A DNA stretch of 64,000 bases from UBA11222 sp049323435 (GCA_049323435.1 JBMOMX010000032.1:1-64000), one strand, 5' to 3'; shown: positions 23,632 to 32,779, numbered from the stretch's first letter. The notes: generated from the letters alone by a model not told the origin. Numbers and translations are program-made.

Positions 23632-24504
23632 ATGAAAGACGTAAAGGGAAAAACAGCCTTCATCACTGGCGGCGCCAGCGGTATGGGGCTTGGCATGGCG
23701 CGCGCCTTTGCCGAGGCGGGCATGAAAGTCATGGTCGCCGATATTGAAGCCGAAGCGGCCAAACGCGCGGCGGCTGAATTGACCGGCAAGGGCCATGAAG
23801 CCGCCTGGGTGCAGGTGGATGTCACCAGTCTGGACGCCATGAAGGCGGCCGCGCAGAAAACTGTGGATACTTTCGGCAATGTGCATGTGCTCTGCAACAA
23901 TGCCGGCATCGGCGTGTTCGGGCACAGCGAAACCTGTGACATGCGTAACTGGCACTGGGTGGTGGATGTCAATCTTTGGGGCGTGGTGCATGGGCTACAG
24001 GCCTTTGTGCCGCTGATGCTCGCGCATGGCGAACCCTCCCATGTCTCCAGTACGGCATCAATGGCCGGCATGGCGGGACTGCGCGGCGCGGGGCCATACA
24101 ATGCCACCAAATTCGCCGTGGTGGGCATCATGGAAACCTTCGCGGCCGAACATCGCAAGGATAATATCAGCGCCTCGGTGCTGTGCCCGGGTCTGGTCGC
24201 CACCAATATCGCCAGCTCCACCCGCAACCGGCAGGACAAATATGGCGGCGCGGCAAAAGCCAGCGACAAGGGCATTTCCGCTGCCGAGCTGGCCAAGGGG
24301 TTGAACCCCGACGCGGTCGGGCGCGAGGTGCTGGAGGCCATTCTGGAAGATCAGTTCTATATTTTCACCGATCCCAGCCTGCGGCACATTGTCGAAACCC
24401 GCAGCAAGCGTATCCTTCAGGGCTATGACTGGGCGGCAAACTGTAAATCGCTGAAAGGCGAAAAGCAGGCCGATGGGTTGCCCGGCGGCCTGTTGACGAA
24501 ATAA
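23632..24504 (+). CDS. Short-chain dehydrogenase, tandem paralog C
   Basis: A 290-residue SDR: MKDVKGKTAFITGGASGMG, CNNAGIG, Ser in SSTASMAG and YNATK. The start is placed at ATG 23632 by comparison with its paralogs, although the nearest strong ribosome site (AGGGAGG) lies about 35 bases upstream. That same AGGGAGGCGTCTG leader is repeated before paralog D, so the leader was duplicated with the gene. Confidence 0.83.
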   Translation: MKDVKGKTAFITGGASGMGLGMARAFAEAGMKVMVADIEAEAAKRAAAELTGKGHEAAWVQVDVTSLDAMKAAAQKTVDTFGNVHVLCNNAGIGVFGHSETCDMRNWHWVVDVNLWGVVHGLQAFVPLMLAHGEPSHVSSTASMAGMAGLRGAGPYNATKFAVVGIMETFAAEHRKDNISASVLCPGLVATNIASSTRNRQDKYGGAAKASDKGISAAELAKGLNPDAVGREVLEAILEDQFYIFTDPSLRHIVETRSKRILQGYDWAANCKSLKGEKQADGLPGGLLTK

Positions 24505-24560
24505 GCAATAATCACAATCCAGCAAGGGAGGCGTCTGCTTTGGCGGGCGGTAAAAACAGT

Positions 24561-25418
24561 ATGAAAGACGTAAAAGGCAAAGTGGCGTTTATTACCGGGG
24601 CGGCCAGCGGCATGGGCCTGGGCATGGCCCGGTCCTTCGCTGCGGCAGGCATGAAAGTGATGATCGGCGATATTGAACTGGCCCCCGCCCAGCGCGCCGT
24701 GGACGAGTTGAAAGCCAAGGGGCTGGAGGCCGCCTGTGTGCAGGTCGATGTCACCAGTCTGGAATCGGTGCAGAACGCCGCCAAAAAAACCGTGGACACG
24801 TTCGGCAAGGTGCATGTGATCAGCAATAATGCCGGTATCGCGGTCGGCGGATACAGTGAAACATGCAGTATCCGCAACTGGAACTGGGTGGTGGATGTCA
24901 ATTTGTGGGGCGTTGTGTACGGCTTGCAGGCTTTTGTGCCGCTGATCCTGTCACATGGCGAAGGCGGGCATGTGATCAGCACCGCCTCGATGGCGGGCAT
25001 GGTCGGGTTGCGCGGCGCGGGCCCCTATAACGCCACCAAATTTGCGGTTGTCGGCATCATGGAAACTTTCGCAGCCGACCATCGCAAGGATAATATCGGC
25101 GCATCCGTGCTGTGCCCCGGCGTGGTGGCCACCAATATCGGCAATTCAGGCCGCAACCGGCCCGATCAATATGGCGGCGCGGTTGCGCCCAACCCGCGCG
25201 ACCGGACGGCGGAAATGCTGGCGCAGGGCCTTAATCCCGATATTGTCGGCGATCTGGTGCTGGAAGCCATGCAGGCCGATCAATTATATATCTTCACCGA
25301 TCCAGGCCTGAAACATCTGATCGAAACCCGCTGCAAGCGTATCACCGACGCCTATGACTGGGCCGCCAACAGCAAATCACTGAAAGGCGTGAAACAGTCA
25401 GGCCTGCTGCCGGGATAG
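24561..25418 (+). CDS. Short-chain dehydrogenase, tandem paralog D
   Basis: A 285-residue SDR with MKDVKGKVAFITGAASGMG, SNNAGIA (a Ser replaces the Cys of its siblings) and YNATK. A TTG at 24540, eight bases after AGGGAGG, could give a start seven residues longer; ATG 24561 is kept to match the family. It closes the SDR array and is followed by 248 bp containing repeat R3. Confidence 0.83.
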   Translation: MKDVKGKVAFITGAASGMGLGMARSFAAAGMKVMIGDIELAPAQRAVDELKAKGLEAACVQVDVTSLESVQNAAKKTVDTFGKVHVISNNAGIAVGGYSETCSIRNWNWVVDVNLWGVVYGLQAFVPLILSHGEGGHVISTASMAGMVGLRGAGPYNATKFAVVGIMETFAADHRKDNIGASVLCPGVVATNIGNSGRNRPDQYGGAVAPNPRDRTAEMLAQGLNPDIVGDLVLEAMQADQLYIFTDPGLKHLIETRCKRITDAYDWAANSKSLKGVKQSGLLPG

Positions 25419-25489
25419 GGTGTATCGGCGCCGGATTTTTTCTTCTGAGCGCCGTCTGCCTTTGCTCTGCGAGCTAAGGGCTGACCCCC

Positions 25490-25577
25490 ACCCCGGCCCT
25501 CCCCCTTTCAGGGGGAGGGAGTCCTTGCGTCTGGCGTCCCCTCCCCTTGAAAAGGGGAGGGACAGGGAGGGGATCAA
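25490..25577. repeat. Palindromic intergenic repeat R3, copy 1
   Basis: Two GC-rich hairpins (CCCTCCCCCTTTCAGGGGGAGGG and CCCTCCCCTTGAAAAGGGGAGGG) lie inside a larger palindrome that begins CTGACCCCCACCCCGGCCC and ends AGGGAGGGGATC. A second copy is at 37268-37400. It is followed by TAAAATCATCACGCTATAG, a motif also seen next to R1 copy A. Confidence 0.75.
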
Positions 25578-25666
25578 CGGGTTAACGTAAAATCATCACG
25601 CTATAGTTAGAAAAAATCCGTCTAAAGAAATTCCGTCCAGGGATCATTACGTAACAGGAGAAGAGC

Positions 25667-26557
25667 ATGAAAGTCGGCTTTATCGGCATCGGCAATATGG
25701 GCGGCCCGATGTGCCGCAATATTATCAAGGGCGGCCATGATGTGACCGTGTTCGATCTGAACCCGGCGGCGGTCAAAACATGCACCGATCTGGGCGCAAA
25801 GGCGGCGGCCTCACCCAAAGAGGTGGCGTCTCTGGTGGATGTGGTGATGACCTCGCTGCCGATGCCAAAGGATGTGGAGGCGGTGGCGCTCGGGCCAAAC
25901 GGCATCATCGAGGGCATTCGTCAGGGGACGATATATATTGATCTGTCCACCAATTCGCCGACCATGATCCGTAAAATCGCCGCCGCGTTTGCACCAAAGG
26001 GCGTGGTCACGCTGGATGCGCCGGTGTCGGGCGGCGCGATCGGCGCGGAAAAAAAGACCATCGCCATTATGGTGGGCGGCGACAAGGCGGCCTATGACCG
26101 CTGCATGCCCGTCTTTGAAAGTTTCGGGCAGAATATTTCGTTCCTGGGCGCGCTCGGCAGCGGCGCCATCGCCAAGATAGTCAATAATATGCTGGCTTTC
26201 AGCAATATGGCGTCGGCCGCCGAAGGGCTGATGCTGGGCGCTGCGGCGGGGATTGATCCCGAAGCCCTGAATGAGGTTATCCGCAACAGTTCCGGCAACA
26301 GCATGGCCTATCGCGGCGTCGCGCACAAAACGCTGAACGGCGACTGGTCGGCGACCTTCACCATTGATCTGGCCTATAAGGATCTGCATCTGGCGCTGGA
26401 GCTGGGCGATGAGCTGGGCATCCCGCTGCCGCAGGGCGCGCAGACGCATAATCTGATGCGCATGGCGCGCGGCATGGGCTTTGGAGGTGATGACGCCACC
26501 GCGATCATGCGTGTCTATGAAAAAACACTGGGACGGGAAATACGCAAAAAAAAATAA
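25667..26557 (+). CDS. Beta-hydroxyacid dehydrogenase (3-hydroxyisobutyrate dehydrogenase family)
   Basis: A 296-residue NAD(P)-dependent dehydrogenase with MKVGFIGIGNMGGPM (Rossmann GxGxxG), the substrate signature DAPVSGGAIGAEKKT and the catalytic Lys in AKIVNNML. The family oxidises short beta-hydroxyacids (3-hydroxyisobutyrate, tartronate semialdehyde and relatives). It ends in a Lys-rich tail. It links the SDR block to the transporter block; the next gene starts 15 bp downstream. Confidence 0.85.
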   Translation: MKVGFIGIGNMGGPMCRNIIKGGHDVTVFDLNPAAVKTCTDLGAKAAASPKEVASLVDVVMTSLPMPKDVEAVALGPNGIIEGIRQGTIYIDLSTNSPTMIRKIAAAFAPKGVVTLDAPVSGGAIGAEKKTIAIMVGGDKAAYDRCMPVFESFGQNISFLGALGSGAIAKIVNNMLAFSNMASAAEGLMLGAAAGIDPEALNEVIRNSSGNSMAYRGVAHKTLNGDWSATFTIDLAYKDLHLALELGDELGIPLPQGAQTHNLMRMARGMGFGGDDATAIMRVYEKTLGREIRKKK

Positions 26558-26572
26558 TCGCGGGGCACACAG

Positions 26573-27907
26573 GTGAACACTGATAATGGGCCGGAGAAAA
26601 CCGGCCTGATCCCTGCGGATTTGCCGGTGGTGTATCGCACCGGCTATGTCCGGTATGTCGTCGGCATACTGACCGTCGTATATGTTTTCAATTTCATGGA
26701 CAGGCAGATCCTGTCGATCCTGATGCAGCCGATCAAGCAGGAAATGCAGCTTAGCGACACCGAGCTGGGCTTTCTTGGCGGGGTCGCCTTTGCCATATTT
26801 TACGCGACCCTGGGCGTGCCGATTGCACGGCTGGCGGATCAATATTCGCGGGTTAATCTGATCACCATCTGTCTGGGCCTGTGGAGCTGTATGACCGCGC
26901 TGTCGGGCCTGGCGGCGAATTTCATGCAATTGCTGGCGGCGCGCATCGGGGTGGGCATTGGCGAGGCGGGCGGCGGCCCATCATCGCATTCGCTGATTTC
27001 GGATTATGTGCCGGCCCAAAACCGCTCCACGGCGCTGGGCGTGTTTGCGCTGGGCGTGCCGATCGGGCTGATGGTGGGTTTTCTGGCGGGCGGCTGGCTC
27101 GAAGAAAATTATGGCTGGCGGGTGGCGTTTATGGCGGCGGGCATTCCGGGTCTGATTCTCGCCGTCATTCTGCGGCTGACGGTGCGTGAACCCAAACGCG
27201 GCCATTCGTCGGGCGAGACGGACATCATCCATGCAGATCAACCCTCGATGAAGCAGGTGGCCAACCATATGCGCGCCATCCGCACCTTCCGGCTGCTGGC
27301 CATTGCCGCCGCGATGCAGGCCTTTGCGGGCTATGGCCTGATCCAGTGGCTGCCCAGCTTCCTCACCCGCAACCATCAGATGAGCAGCACGGATATCGGC
27401 TTCTGGCTGGCGATGACGATTGGCGCGGGCGGCGCGATCGGCACGATGGGCGGCGGTTATTTCGCCGATCTGCTGTCGCGTAAAAATCTGGCCTGGCAAT
27501 TATGGCTGCCGGGCATAGGCAGCCTGTTGGGCGCCTTTATCTCGTTCGGCATAATGCTTTCACCCGGCATACCGGTGCTGCTGTTTTTTGTGTTTCTGCA
27601 TTCGGTGGCGGTCAATGCCTATCTCGGCCCGTCTTTTGCGGTGACGCAAACTTTGTCGCCTGTGCGGATGCGCGCGCTGGCCAGCGCGCTGCTGCTGTTC
27701 GCGATCAATATTGTTGGCCTCGGGCTTGGGCCGCAAATGGTGGGCGCGCTAAGCGATCTGCTGCGCCCGGCTTTAGGCGATGAATCGCTGCGTTACGCCA
27801 TACTGGCGGGGTGCATGACCTATTTTGTGGCGGCGCTGTTTTTCGCTTTGGCGGGGCGTGCGGCGCGCGTGGATTTTGCAACTGCGGCGCGGCTGGCGGG
27901 GGATTAA
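26573..27907 (+). CDS. MFS transporter (spinster-like), tandem paralog 1
   Basis: A 444-residue major facilitator protein with about twelve membrane segments. The first helix region has NFMDRQILSILMQPIKQEMQLSD, the loop 2-3 signature is PIARLADQYSR, and helix 4 has GVGIGEAGGGPSSHSL. This pattern is common in spinster-like organic acid or lipid transporters of Alphaproteobacteria. The start is GTG 26573. Substrate unknown. Confidence 0.82.
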   Translation: MNTDNGPEKTGLIPADLPVVYRTGYVRYVVGILTVVYVFNFMDRQILSILMQPIKQEMQLSDTELGFLGGVAFAIFYATLGVPIARLADQYSRVNLITICLGLWSCMTALSGLAANFMQLLAARIGVGIGEAGGGPSSHSLISDYVPAQNRSTALGVFALGVPIGLMVGFLAGGWLEENYGWRVAFMAAGIPGLILAVILRLTVREPKRGHSSGETDIIHADQPSMKQVANHMRAIRTFRLLAIAAAMQAFAGYGLIQWLPSFLTRNHQMSSTDIGFWLAMTIGAGGAIGTMGGGYFADLLSRKNLAWQLWLPGIGSLLGAFISFGIMLSPGIPVLLFFVFLHSVAVNAYLGPSFAVTQTLSPVRMRALASALLLFAINIVGLGLGPQMVGALSDLLRPALGDESLRYAILAGCMTYFVAALFFALAGRAARVDFATAARLAGD

Positions 27908-27922
27908 CGGGGGATTGGATCA

Positions 27923-29224
27923 TTGATCAGCAAGGCGCAGACTGAATCCGGCAATCCGGTGGTATATAGCCGGGGCTATGTCAATTATGTCATTGGCGCG
28001 CTGGCGATGGTCTATCTCGTCAATCTGACCGACCGTCAAATCCTTGCCATTCTGATGCAGCCGATCAAGGAGGAAATGCAGCTTTCCGACACCGAGCTGG
28101 GTTTTCTGGGCGGCATCGCCTTCGCAATTTTTTATTCGACCCTCGGTCTGCCGATTGCGCGGCTGGCGGATAAATATTCCCGCGTCAAAATTCTGTCTGT
28201 CTGTCTGGCCTTATGGAGCGTCATGACGGCGCTGTGCGGTCTGTCGTCGAATTTCTGGCAGTTGCTGGCGGCCCGCATCGGCGTGGGCGTCGGCGAGGCC
28301 GGCGGCAGCCCGCCATCGCATTCGCTGATCGCCGATTATGTTCCGGTGGAAAAGCGCGCCACCGCCATCGGTCTGTTCGCCGTCGGCGTGCCGCTTGGCC
28401 TTTTGTCGGGCTATCTGCTGGGCGGCTGGCTGGAGGAATTATATGGATGGCGGGCGGCGTTCATGGCCATCGGGCTGCCGGGCCTGATTGTGTCCCTGAT
28501 TGTGTGGCTGACCGTGGAAGAGCCGCCGCGCGGAAATTCGCAGGGCGGCGTGAAGGTGCAGGCGGAAACACCGCGCATCATGGCGGTGGTGCGGCATATG
28601 TCGGCCGTGCCATCCTTTCTGCATCTATCGCTGGCGACCGCCATGCAGGGCTTCGCCACTTATGGCATCTATCAGTGGATACCCAGTTTCATGTCGCGCA
28701 GCTATCAGATGCAAAGCGGCGAAATAGGCAGCTGGCTGGCGCTGGTGATTGGCGTGAGCGGCTTTTTCGGGACTATCCTGGGCGGCTATTTCGCGGATGC
28801 CCTGTCGCGCCGCGACATGCGCTGGCAGATGTGGCTGCCGGGCCTGTGCATGTTGCTGGCGCTGCCCGCATGCCTTGGCATGTATCTTTCTTTCGGGCTG
28901 TATCTGTCCATGTTCTTTCTCGCGCTGGTGGTTTTTCTCGTGAATGTATGGCTTGGACCCGGACTGGCCATCACCCAGACGCTGGCGCCGGTGCGGATGC
29001 GCGCCATGGCCAGCGCACTGCTGCTGTTTGTGCTGAATATTATCGGCCTTGGCATGGGGCCGCAGGCGGTCGGCATCATGAGTGATCTTCTCGCGCCCGC
29101 CTATGGCCAGGAATCGCTGCGTTATGCCCTGCTGATTTCCAGTTCTTTTTACCTTTGGTCGGCGTATCATTTCTGGAAAGCAGCTGTAACCCTGAAACCG
29201 GACCTGAAACAGGCGATAGAATAA
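27923..29224 (+). CDS. MFS transporter (spinster-like), tandem paralog 2
   Basis: A 433-residue paralog of the preceding transporter with the same DRQILAILMQPIKEEMQLSDTELGFLGG and GVGVGEAGGSPPSHSL motifs. A TTG start at 27923, preceded by GGGGGATTGG, is needed to keep the N-terminal region. It sits 15 bp after paralog 1. Variation is concentrated in the central loop, as expected for paralogs diverging in substrate or coupling. Confidence 0.82.
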   Translation: MISKAQTESGNPVVYSRGYVNYVIGALAMVYLVNLTDRQILAILMQPIKEEMQLSDTELGFLGGIAFAIFYSTLGLPIARLADKYSRVKILSVCLALWSVMTALCGLSSNFWQLLAARIGVGVGEAGGSPPSHSLIADYVPVEKRATAIGLFAVGVPLGLLSGYLLGGWLEELYGWRAAFMAIGLPGLIVSLIVWLTVEEPPRGNSQGGVKVQAETPRIMAVVRHMSAVPSFLHLSLATAMQGFATYGIYQWIPSFMSRSYQMQSGEIGSWLALVIGVSGFFGTILGGYFADALSRRDMRWQMWLPGLCMLLALPACLGMYLSFGLYLSMFFLALVVFLVNVWLGPGLAITQTLAPVRMRAMASALLLFVLNIIGLGMGPQAVGIMSDLLAPAYGQESLRYALLISSSFYLWSAYHFWKAAVTLKPDLKQAIE

Positions 29225-29246
29225 ATATAATAACAAGGGGGAAAAC

Positions 29247-30575
29247 ATGACCAGCCTTGACGAGGACGGCGCCGCAACGGCCGCGCTGGTGCCCGCACAT
29301 GAACCGGCGGCGCATTTCAGCAAACCCTATATCAATTATGTCATCGGCATGCTGACGGTGGTTTATGCGGTCAATCTTATCGACCGGCAAATTCTGTCGA
29401 TCCTGATGCAGCCGATCAAGCAGGAGATGCAGCTTTCCGACACGGCGCTGGGATTTTTATCCGGCATCGCCTTTGCGATGTTTTACGCCACGCTTGGCAT
29501 ACCGATTGCCCGGCTGGCGGATAAAAGTTCGCGGGTGAATATTATTTCCATCAGCCTGGCGCTATGGAGCTTTATGACGGCGCTGTGCGGCGCAGCACAG
29601 AATTTCTGGCAATTGCTGGCGGCGCGCATTCTGGTCGGCGTGGGCGAGGCGGGCAGCGGGCCTTCCTCACATTCGCTGATCGCCGATTATGTGCCGCTGG
29701 AGACACGCAGCTCCGCGCTGGCGATTTATTCGCTGGGCATTCCCATCGGCATTATGATTGGTTTTTCGGTTGGCGGCTGGCTGGAGCAGTTATATGGCTG
29801 GCGTATTGCGTTCATGGCCGTGGGTGTACCCGGTCTTATACTGGCGGTCATTGTCCGTCTGACATTGCGCGAGCCGCCGCGCGGCCATGCAGATGGCGTG
29901 GCGCGGGCGGATAAAGCCGAACAGCCGCCGCTGCGCGAAGTCGCCAGCACCATGTGGAAACGCAAATCCTTCCGTCATCTGGTGACGGCGATCGGCATTC
30001 AGGCCATTTCGGGCTATGGCGTTCTGATCTGGGTGCCAAGCTTTCTGCATCGCAGCTATCATATGACCAGCGCCGAGGTTGGCACGGCCTTGGCGCTTAT
30101 TCTTGGCATTGGCGGCATCATCGGCACGGCGGCGGGCGGCTATCTGGCCGACCATCTGGCAAAGCGCACGGTGCGCTGGCAATTATGGATACCGGCGCTG
30201 GGGGGCCTGGTGGCGGTGCCGTTTAGTTTCGGGACTTATCTTTCCGGCACAGCCTTTGCCACACTGGCCTGGTTTGCGGTGCCGATCATTTTCGCCAATC
30301 TGTATCATGGCCCGGTATTCGCCATGGCGCAGGCGCTGGCGCCGCTTAGAATGCGCGCCATGGCCGCGGCGATCCTGTTATTCATGAGCAGCTTTGTCGG
30401 CATGGGCATCGGACCGCAACTTGCGGGCATTATCAGCGATTTGCTCGCACCCGCCTATGGCGCGGATTCGCTGCGCTATGCGCTGCTGTGTATTTCCATG
30501 GCGCATATATGGTCGGCGGCGCATTTCTGGCTGGCGTCAAAAACCTTGCAGGAGGACTTGGCGATTGCGCAATAA
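29247..30575 (+). CDS. MFS transporter (spinster-like), tandem paralog 3
   Basis: A 442-residue third paralog: DRQILSILMQPIKQEMQLSDTALGF, PIARLADKSSR and GVGEAGSGPSSHSL, with about twelve predicted helices and a central cytoplasmic loop near residue 215. ATG 29247 follows AACAAGGGGGAAAAC. With its two siblings it gives this cluster three similar carriers. Direction and substrate are unknown. Confidence 0.82.
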   Translation: MTSLDEDGAATAALVPAHEPAAHFSKPYINYVIGMLTVVYAVNLIDRQILSILMQPIKQEMQLSDTALGFLSGIAFAMFYATLGIPIARLADKSSRVNIISISLALWSFMTALCGAAQNFWQLLAARILVGVGEAGSGPSSHSLIADYVPLETRSSALAIYSLGIPIGIMIGFSVGGWLEQLYGWRIAFMAVGVPGLILAVIVRLTLREPPRGHADGVARADKAEQPPLREVASTMWKRKSFRHLVTAIGIQAISGYGVLIWVPSFLHRSYHMTSAEVGTALALILGIGGIIGTAAGGYLADHLAKRTVRWQLWIPALGGLVAVPFSFGTYLSGTAFATLAWFAVPIIFANLYHGPVFAMAQALAPLRMRAMAAAILLFMSSFVGMGIGPQLAGIISDLLAPAYGADSLRYALLCISMAHIWSAAHFWLASKTLQEDLAIAQ

Positions 30576-30617
30576 TAGGGGCATAATAGCAGCCCATAAC
30601 CGCAGGGAGAAGAAACC

Positions 30618-30908
30618 ATGAGCCTCGGAGTCATCGCAAAGATCAAGATACAGCCCGGCAAGAATGCCGAGTTTGAACAGATATTTTCTGAACTGGCGGC
30701 AGCCGTGCGCAAGAACGAGCCGGGCAATAATTTTTATGCCCTGCACAAATCCAAAACCGATCCGCAACTTTATGTGGTGCTGGAAAATTACAAGGATGCG
30801 GCGGCCTTTGCCGCACACCGCGAATATCCGCATTTCAAGGAAGGCGGCAAGAAAATGGGCGCCTGCATGGCCGGCGCGCCCGAAGTCGAATTGCTCGACG
30901 GCGTTTAA
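30618..30908 (+). CDS. Antibiotic biosynthesis monooxygenase-domain protein, paralog 1
   Basis: A 96-residue dimeric alpha-beta barrel protein of the ABM/YgiN-like family: LGVIAKIKIQPGKNAEFEQIF at the N terminus, then NNFYALHKSKTDPQLYVVLENY. Such proteins can be cofactor-free quinol monooxygenases, but many act otherwise. ATG 30618 follows CAGGGAGAAGAAACC. Its partner paralog begins 30 bp downstream. Confidence 0.8.
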   Translation: MSLGVIAKIKIQPGKNAEFEQIFSELAAAVRKNEPGNNFYALHKSKTDPQLYVVLENYKDAAAFAAHREYPHFKEGGKKMGACMAGAPEVELLDGV

Positions 30909-30938
30909 ACCTCATCTAACACCAGCAAGGAAGCAAAA

Positions 30939-31229
30939 ATGACGATAGGAATCGTAGCGAAACTGAAAGTGGCGCCAGGCAAGAATGCCGAGTTTGAGGA
31001 GATTTTCTCCGTACTGGCGCGCGCCACCCGCAAGGATGAGCCGGGCAATAATTTTTATGCCCTGCACAAATCCAAAACCGATCCGCAAACCTATGTGGTT
31101 CTGGAAAATTACAGGGACCAGGCAGCGGTCGATGCGCATATGAGCTCGCCGCATTTTCAGGCCGGTTTCAAACAAATGGGCGCATGTCTTGCGGGCGCGC
31201 CGGAAATCGAATTTCTCGACGGCGTCTGA
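30939..31229 (+). CDS. Antibiotic biosynthesis monooxygenase-domain protein, paralog 2
   Basis: A 96-residue duplicate of the preceding protein, with TIGIVAKLKVAPGKNAEFEEIF and the identical block GNNFYALHKSKTDPQ. The identity of that segment extends to the DNA, implying a fairly recent duplication. It is the last gene of the accessory cluster; the convergent ubiH follows after a stem-loop. Confidence 0.8.
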   Translation: MTIGIVAKLKVAPGKNAEFEEIFSVLARATRKDEPGNNFYALHKSKTDPQTYVVLENYRDQAAVDAHMSSPHFQAGFKQMGACLAGAPEIEFLDGV

Positions 31230-31239
31230 TCAGCCTGTT

Positions 31240-31294
31240 GACCGGTGACAGTATAGTTTTAATTTCCCGTAATTGATAAATACCGTCACCGGTC
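31240..31294. terminator. Stem-loop between convergent genes
   Basis: GACCGGTGACAGTAT (31240-31254) and ATACCGTCACCGGTC (31280-31294) pair over 14 of 15 positions around a 25-base AT-rich loop. The gap separates the end of the accessory cluster from the end of ubiH, so a bidirectional terminator is the simplest reading. There is no clear U tract. Confidence 0.5.
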
Positions 31295-31325
31295 AGTCTC
31301 AAAAATCCTGCCTGTATAATGTTTT

Positions 31326-32564
31326 TTACAATGGCAGGCCGGTCAGCAGGCGCGGCAGGCTGCCCACCTCGCCCGCTGCGTGGCGCATGGCCAGACGGCG
31401 CAGCGGGCCGATCTGTCCAGTCAGGCCTATGCCAATATCCCGGGCCAGCCGCACCCAGGGCGTATCATTGGAAAACAGCCGGTTGAGTATATCCGTCACC
31501 GCAGCCAGGCTGACATTGTCAAAGCGCCGCCACGCCTGATAGCGCGCCAGCACGCTAGCGGCGCCGATATCCAGCCCCAGCCGGTGCGCATCCACCAGCA
31601 CCTCTGCCAATGCAGCCACGTCACGCAATCCCAGATTCAGCCCCTGTCCGGCGATCGGATGGATCGTATGGGCTGCATCTCCCGCCAGCACCAGACGCTG
31701 CGCAACATAGTCACGGGCATGATGGAAGGATAAAGGATAGACCCAGCGCGGCCCTTCAACATGAATATCACCCCACTGGCTGCCGAAGCGGGCGCGCAAT
31801 TCGGTCTCAAAATCCGCCTGCGCCAGCGCCATCAGGGCCTTGGCGCGCGCGCCGGGTTCGGTCCAGACCAGCGAGGATCGCTGTCCTGTCATGGGCAGAA
31901 TTGCAAACGGCCCGCCGGGCAGAAAATATTCATGCGCCAGACCGCCATGCGGACGGGCATGGTGCACCGTGGCCACGATGCCCGACTGGCCATAATCCCA
32001 TGCGACGGACCTTATCCCAGCCCCCGCACGCAACAGGGAATCCCGGCCATCTGCGGCAATACACAAGCGTCCATAAAGCAGGCTGCCATCGGACAAACGC
32101 ACGGCAATCCCGCCCGCATCCGGCACAGCCGATACGGCCCTGCTTTCGCCGCGCACGCGAATGGCGGGCACATCGCTTATGCCCGCATGCAGGACGCTTC
32201 GAAAAAACCGGTTTTCCAGAATATAGCCGAGCGGCCCGCCGGAAATATCCCCTACCCCGTCAAGATGATCGAAATGCAGGCTGAGCGGCGAGGCGCCCCG
32301 GCCCAGACGGCCATCACTTACCATGATATCCAGAATGGGTTGCGCCCCGCTGACCAGTTGCGGCCAAATCCCCAGCGCGCTCATCAGCCGTACCGAGGCG
32401 CGGCCAAGCGCCGAAACCCGCCCGTCAAAAGCCGTGTCCAGCACGGTTTGCACAGGGGTTGCATCCAGCACCAGCACTGACAGTCCCGCCCGGCCCGCCG
32501 CAAGGGCAAAGCTCAGGCCAACCATGCCGCCGCCAACCAGAATGATGTCTGCATCAAATTGCAT
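31326..32564 (-). CDS. ubiH: UbiH/UbiF-family FAD-dependent hydroxylase
   Basis: A 412-residue class A flavoprotein monooxygenase. It has the dinucleotide-binding loop DIILVGGGMVGLS, the motif CIAADGRDSLLR and the FAD ribityl-binding LAGDAAHTIHPIAGQGLNLG typical of ubiquinone hydroxylases. It would hydroxylate the ubiquinone ring at the inner membrane. Whether it acts at C5, C6 or C1 (UbiH, UbiI, UbiF, UbiM) cannot be told from sequence alone. It is divergent from glnK. Confidence 0.82.
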   Translation of the reverse strand: MQFDADIILVGGGMVGLSFALAAGRAGLSVLVLDATPVQTVLDTAFDGRVSALGRASVRLMSALGIWPQLVSGAQPILDIMVSDGRLGRGASPLSLHFDHLDGVGDISGGPLGYILENRFFRSVLHAGISDVPAIRVRGESRAVSAVPDAGGIAVRLSDGSLLYGRLCIAADGRDSLLRAGAGIRSVAWDYGQSGIVATVHHARPHGGLAHEYFLPGGPFAILPMTGQRSSLVWTEPGARAKALMALAQADFETELRARFGSQWGDIHVEGPRWVYPLSFHHARDYVAQRLVLAGDAAHTIHPIAGQGLNLGLRDVAALAEVLVDAHRLGLDIGAASVLARYQAWRRFDNVSLAAVTDILNRLFSNDTPWVRLARDIGIGLTGQIGPLRRLAMRHAAGEVGSLPRLLTGLPL

Positions 32565-32717
32565 TATAATTATCTTTGCCTATTTTTTATGCTCTGTGCA
32601 CTAAAATTAGCCGCCTATGGGCGTCACCCTTTCGTGCCCTGCCTGCCGCCGGGTTAATTCCGCCCGAATCGCGCCTGAATCGCCAGCCCCGGATAAAGTG
32701 TGATGGCTATTACAAAT

Positions 32718-32732
32718 CGGCACGTTTCTTGA
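32718..32732 (+). promoter_or_regulatory. Putative sigma-54 promoter of glnK-amtB
   Basis: CGGCACGTTTCTTGA matches the -24/-12 consensus TGGCACG-N4-TTGC with correct spacing; the last invariant C is A. Transcription would begin near 32744, about 36 bp before glnK. NtrC-dependent control of glnK-amtB is common in Proteobacteria, which supports the reading. I cannot identify upstream NtrC sites with confidence. Confidence 0.5.
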
Positions 32733-32779
32733 ATTTAAGCTGTCAGTAACGTCAAACCAGATGGGAGAGGATAAAGCCC

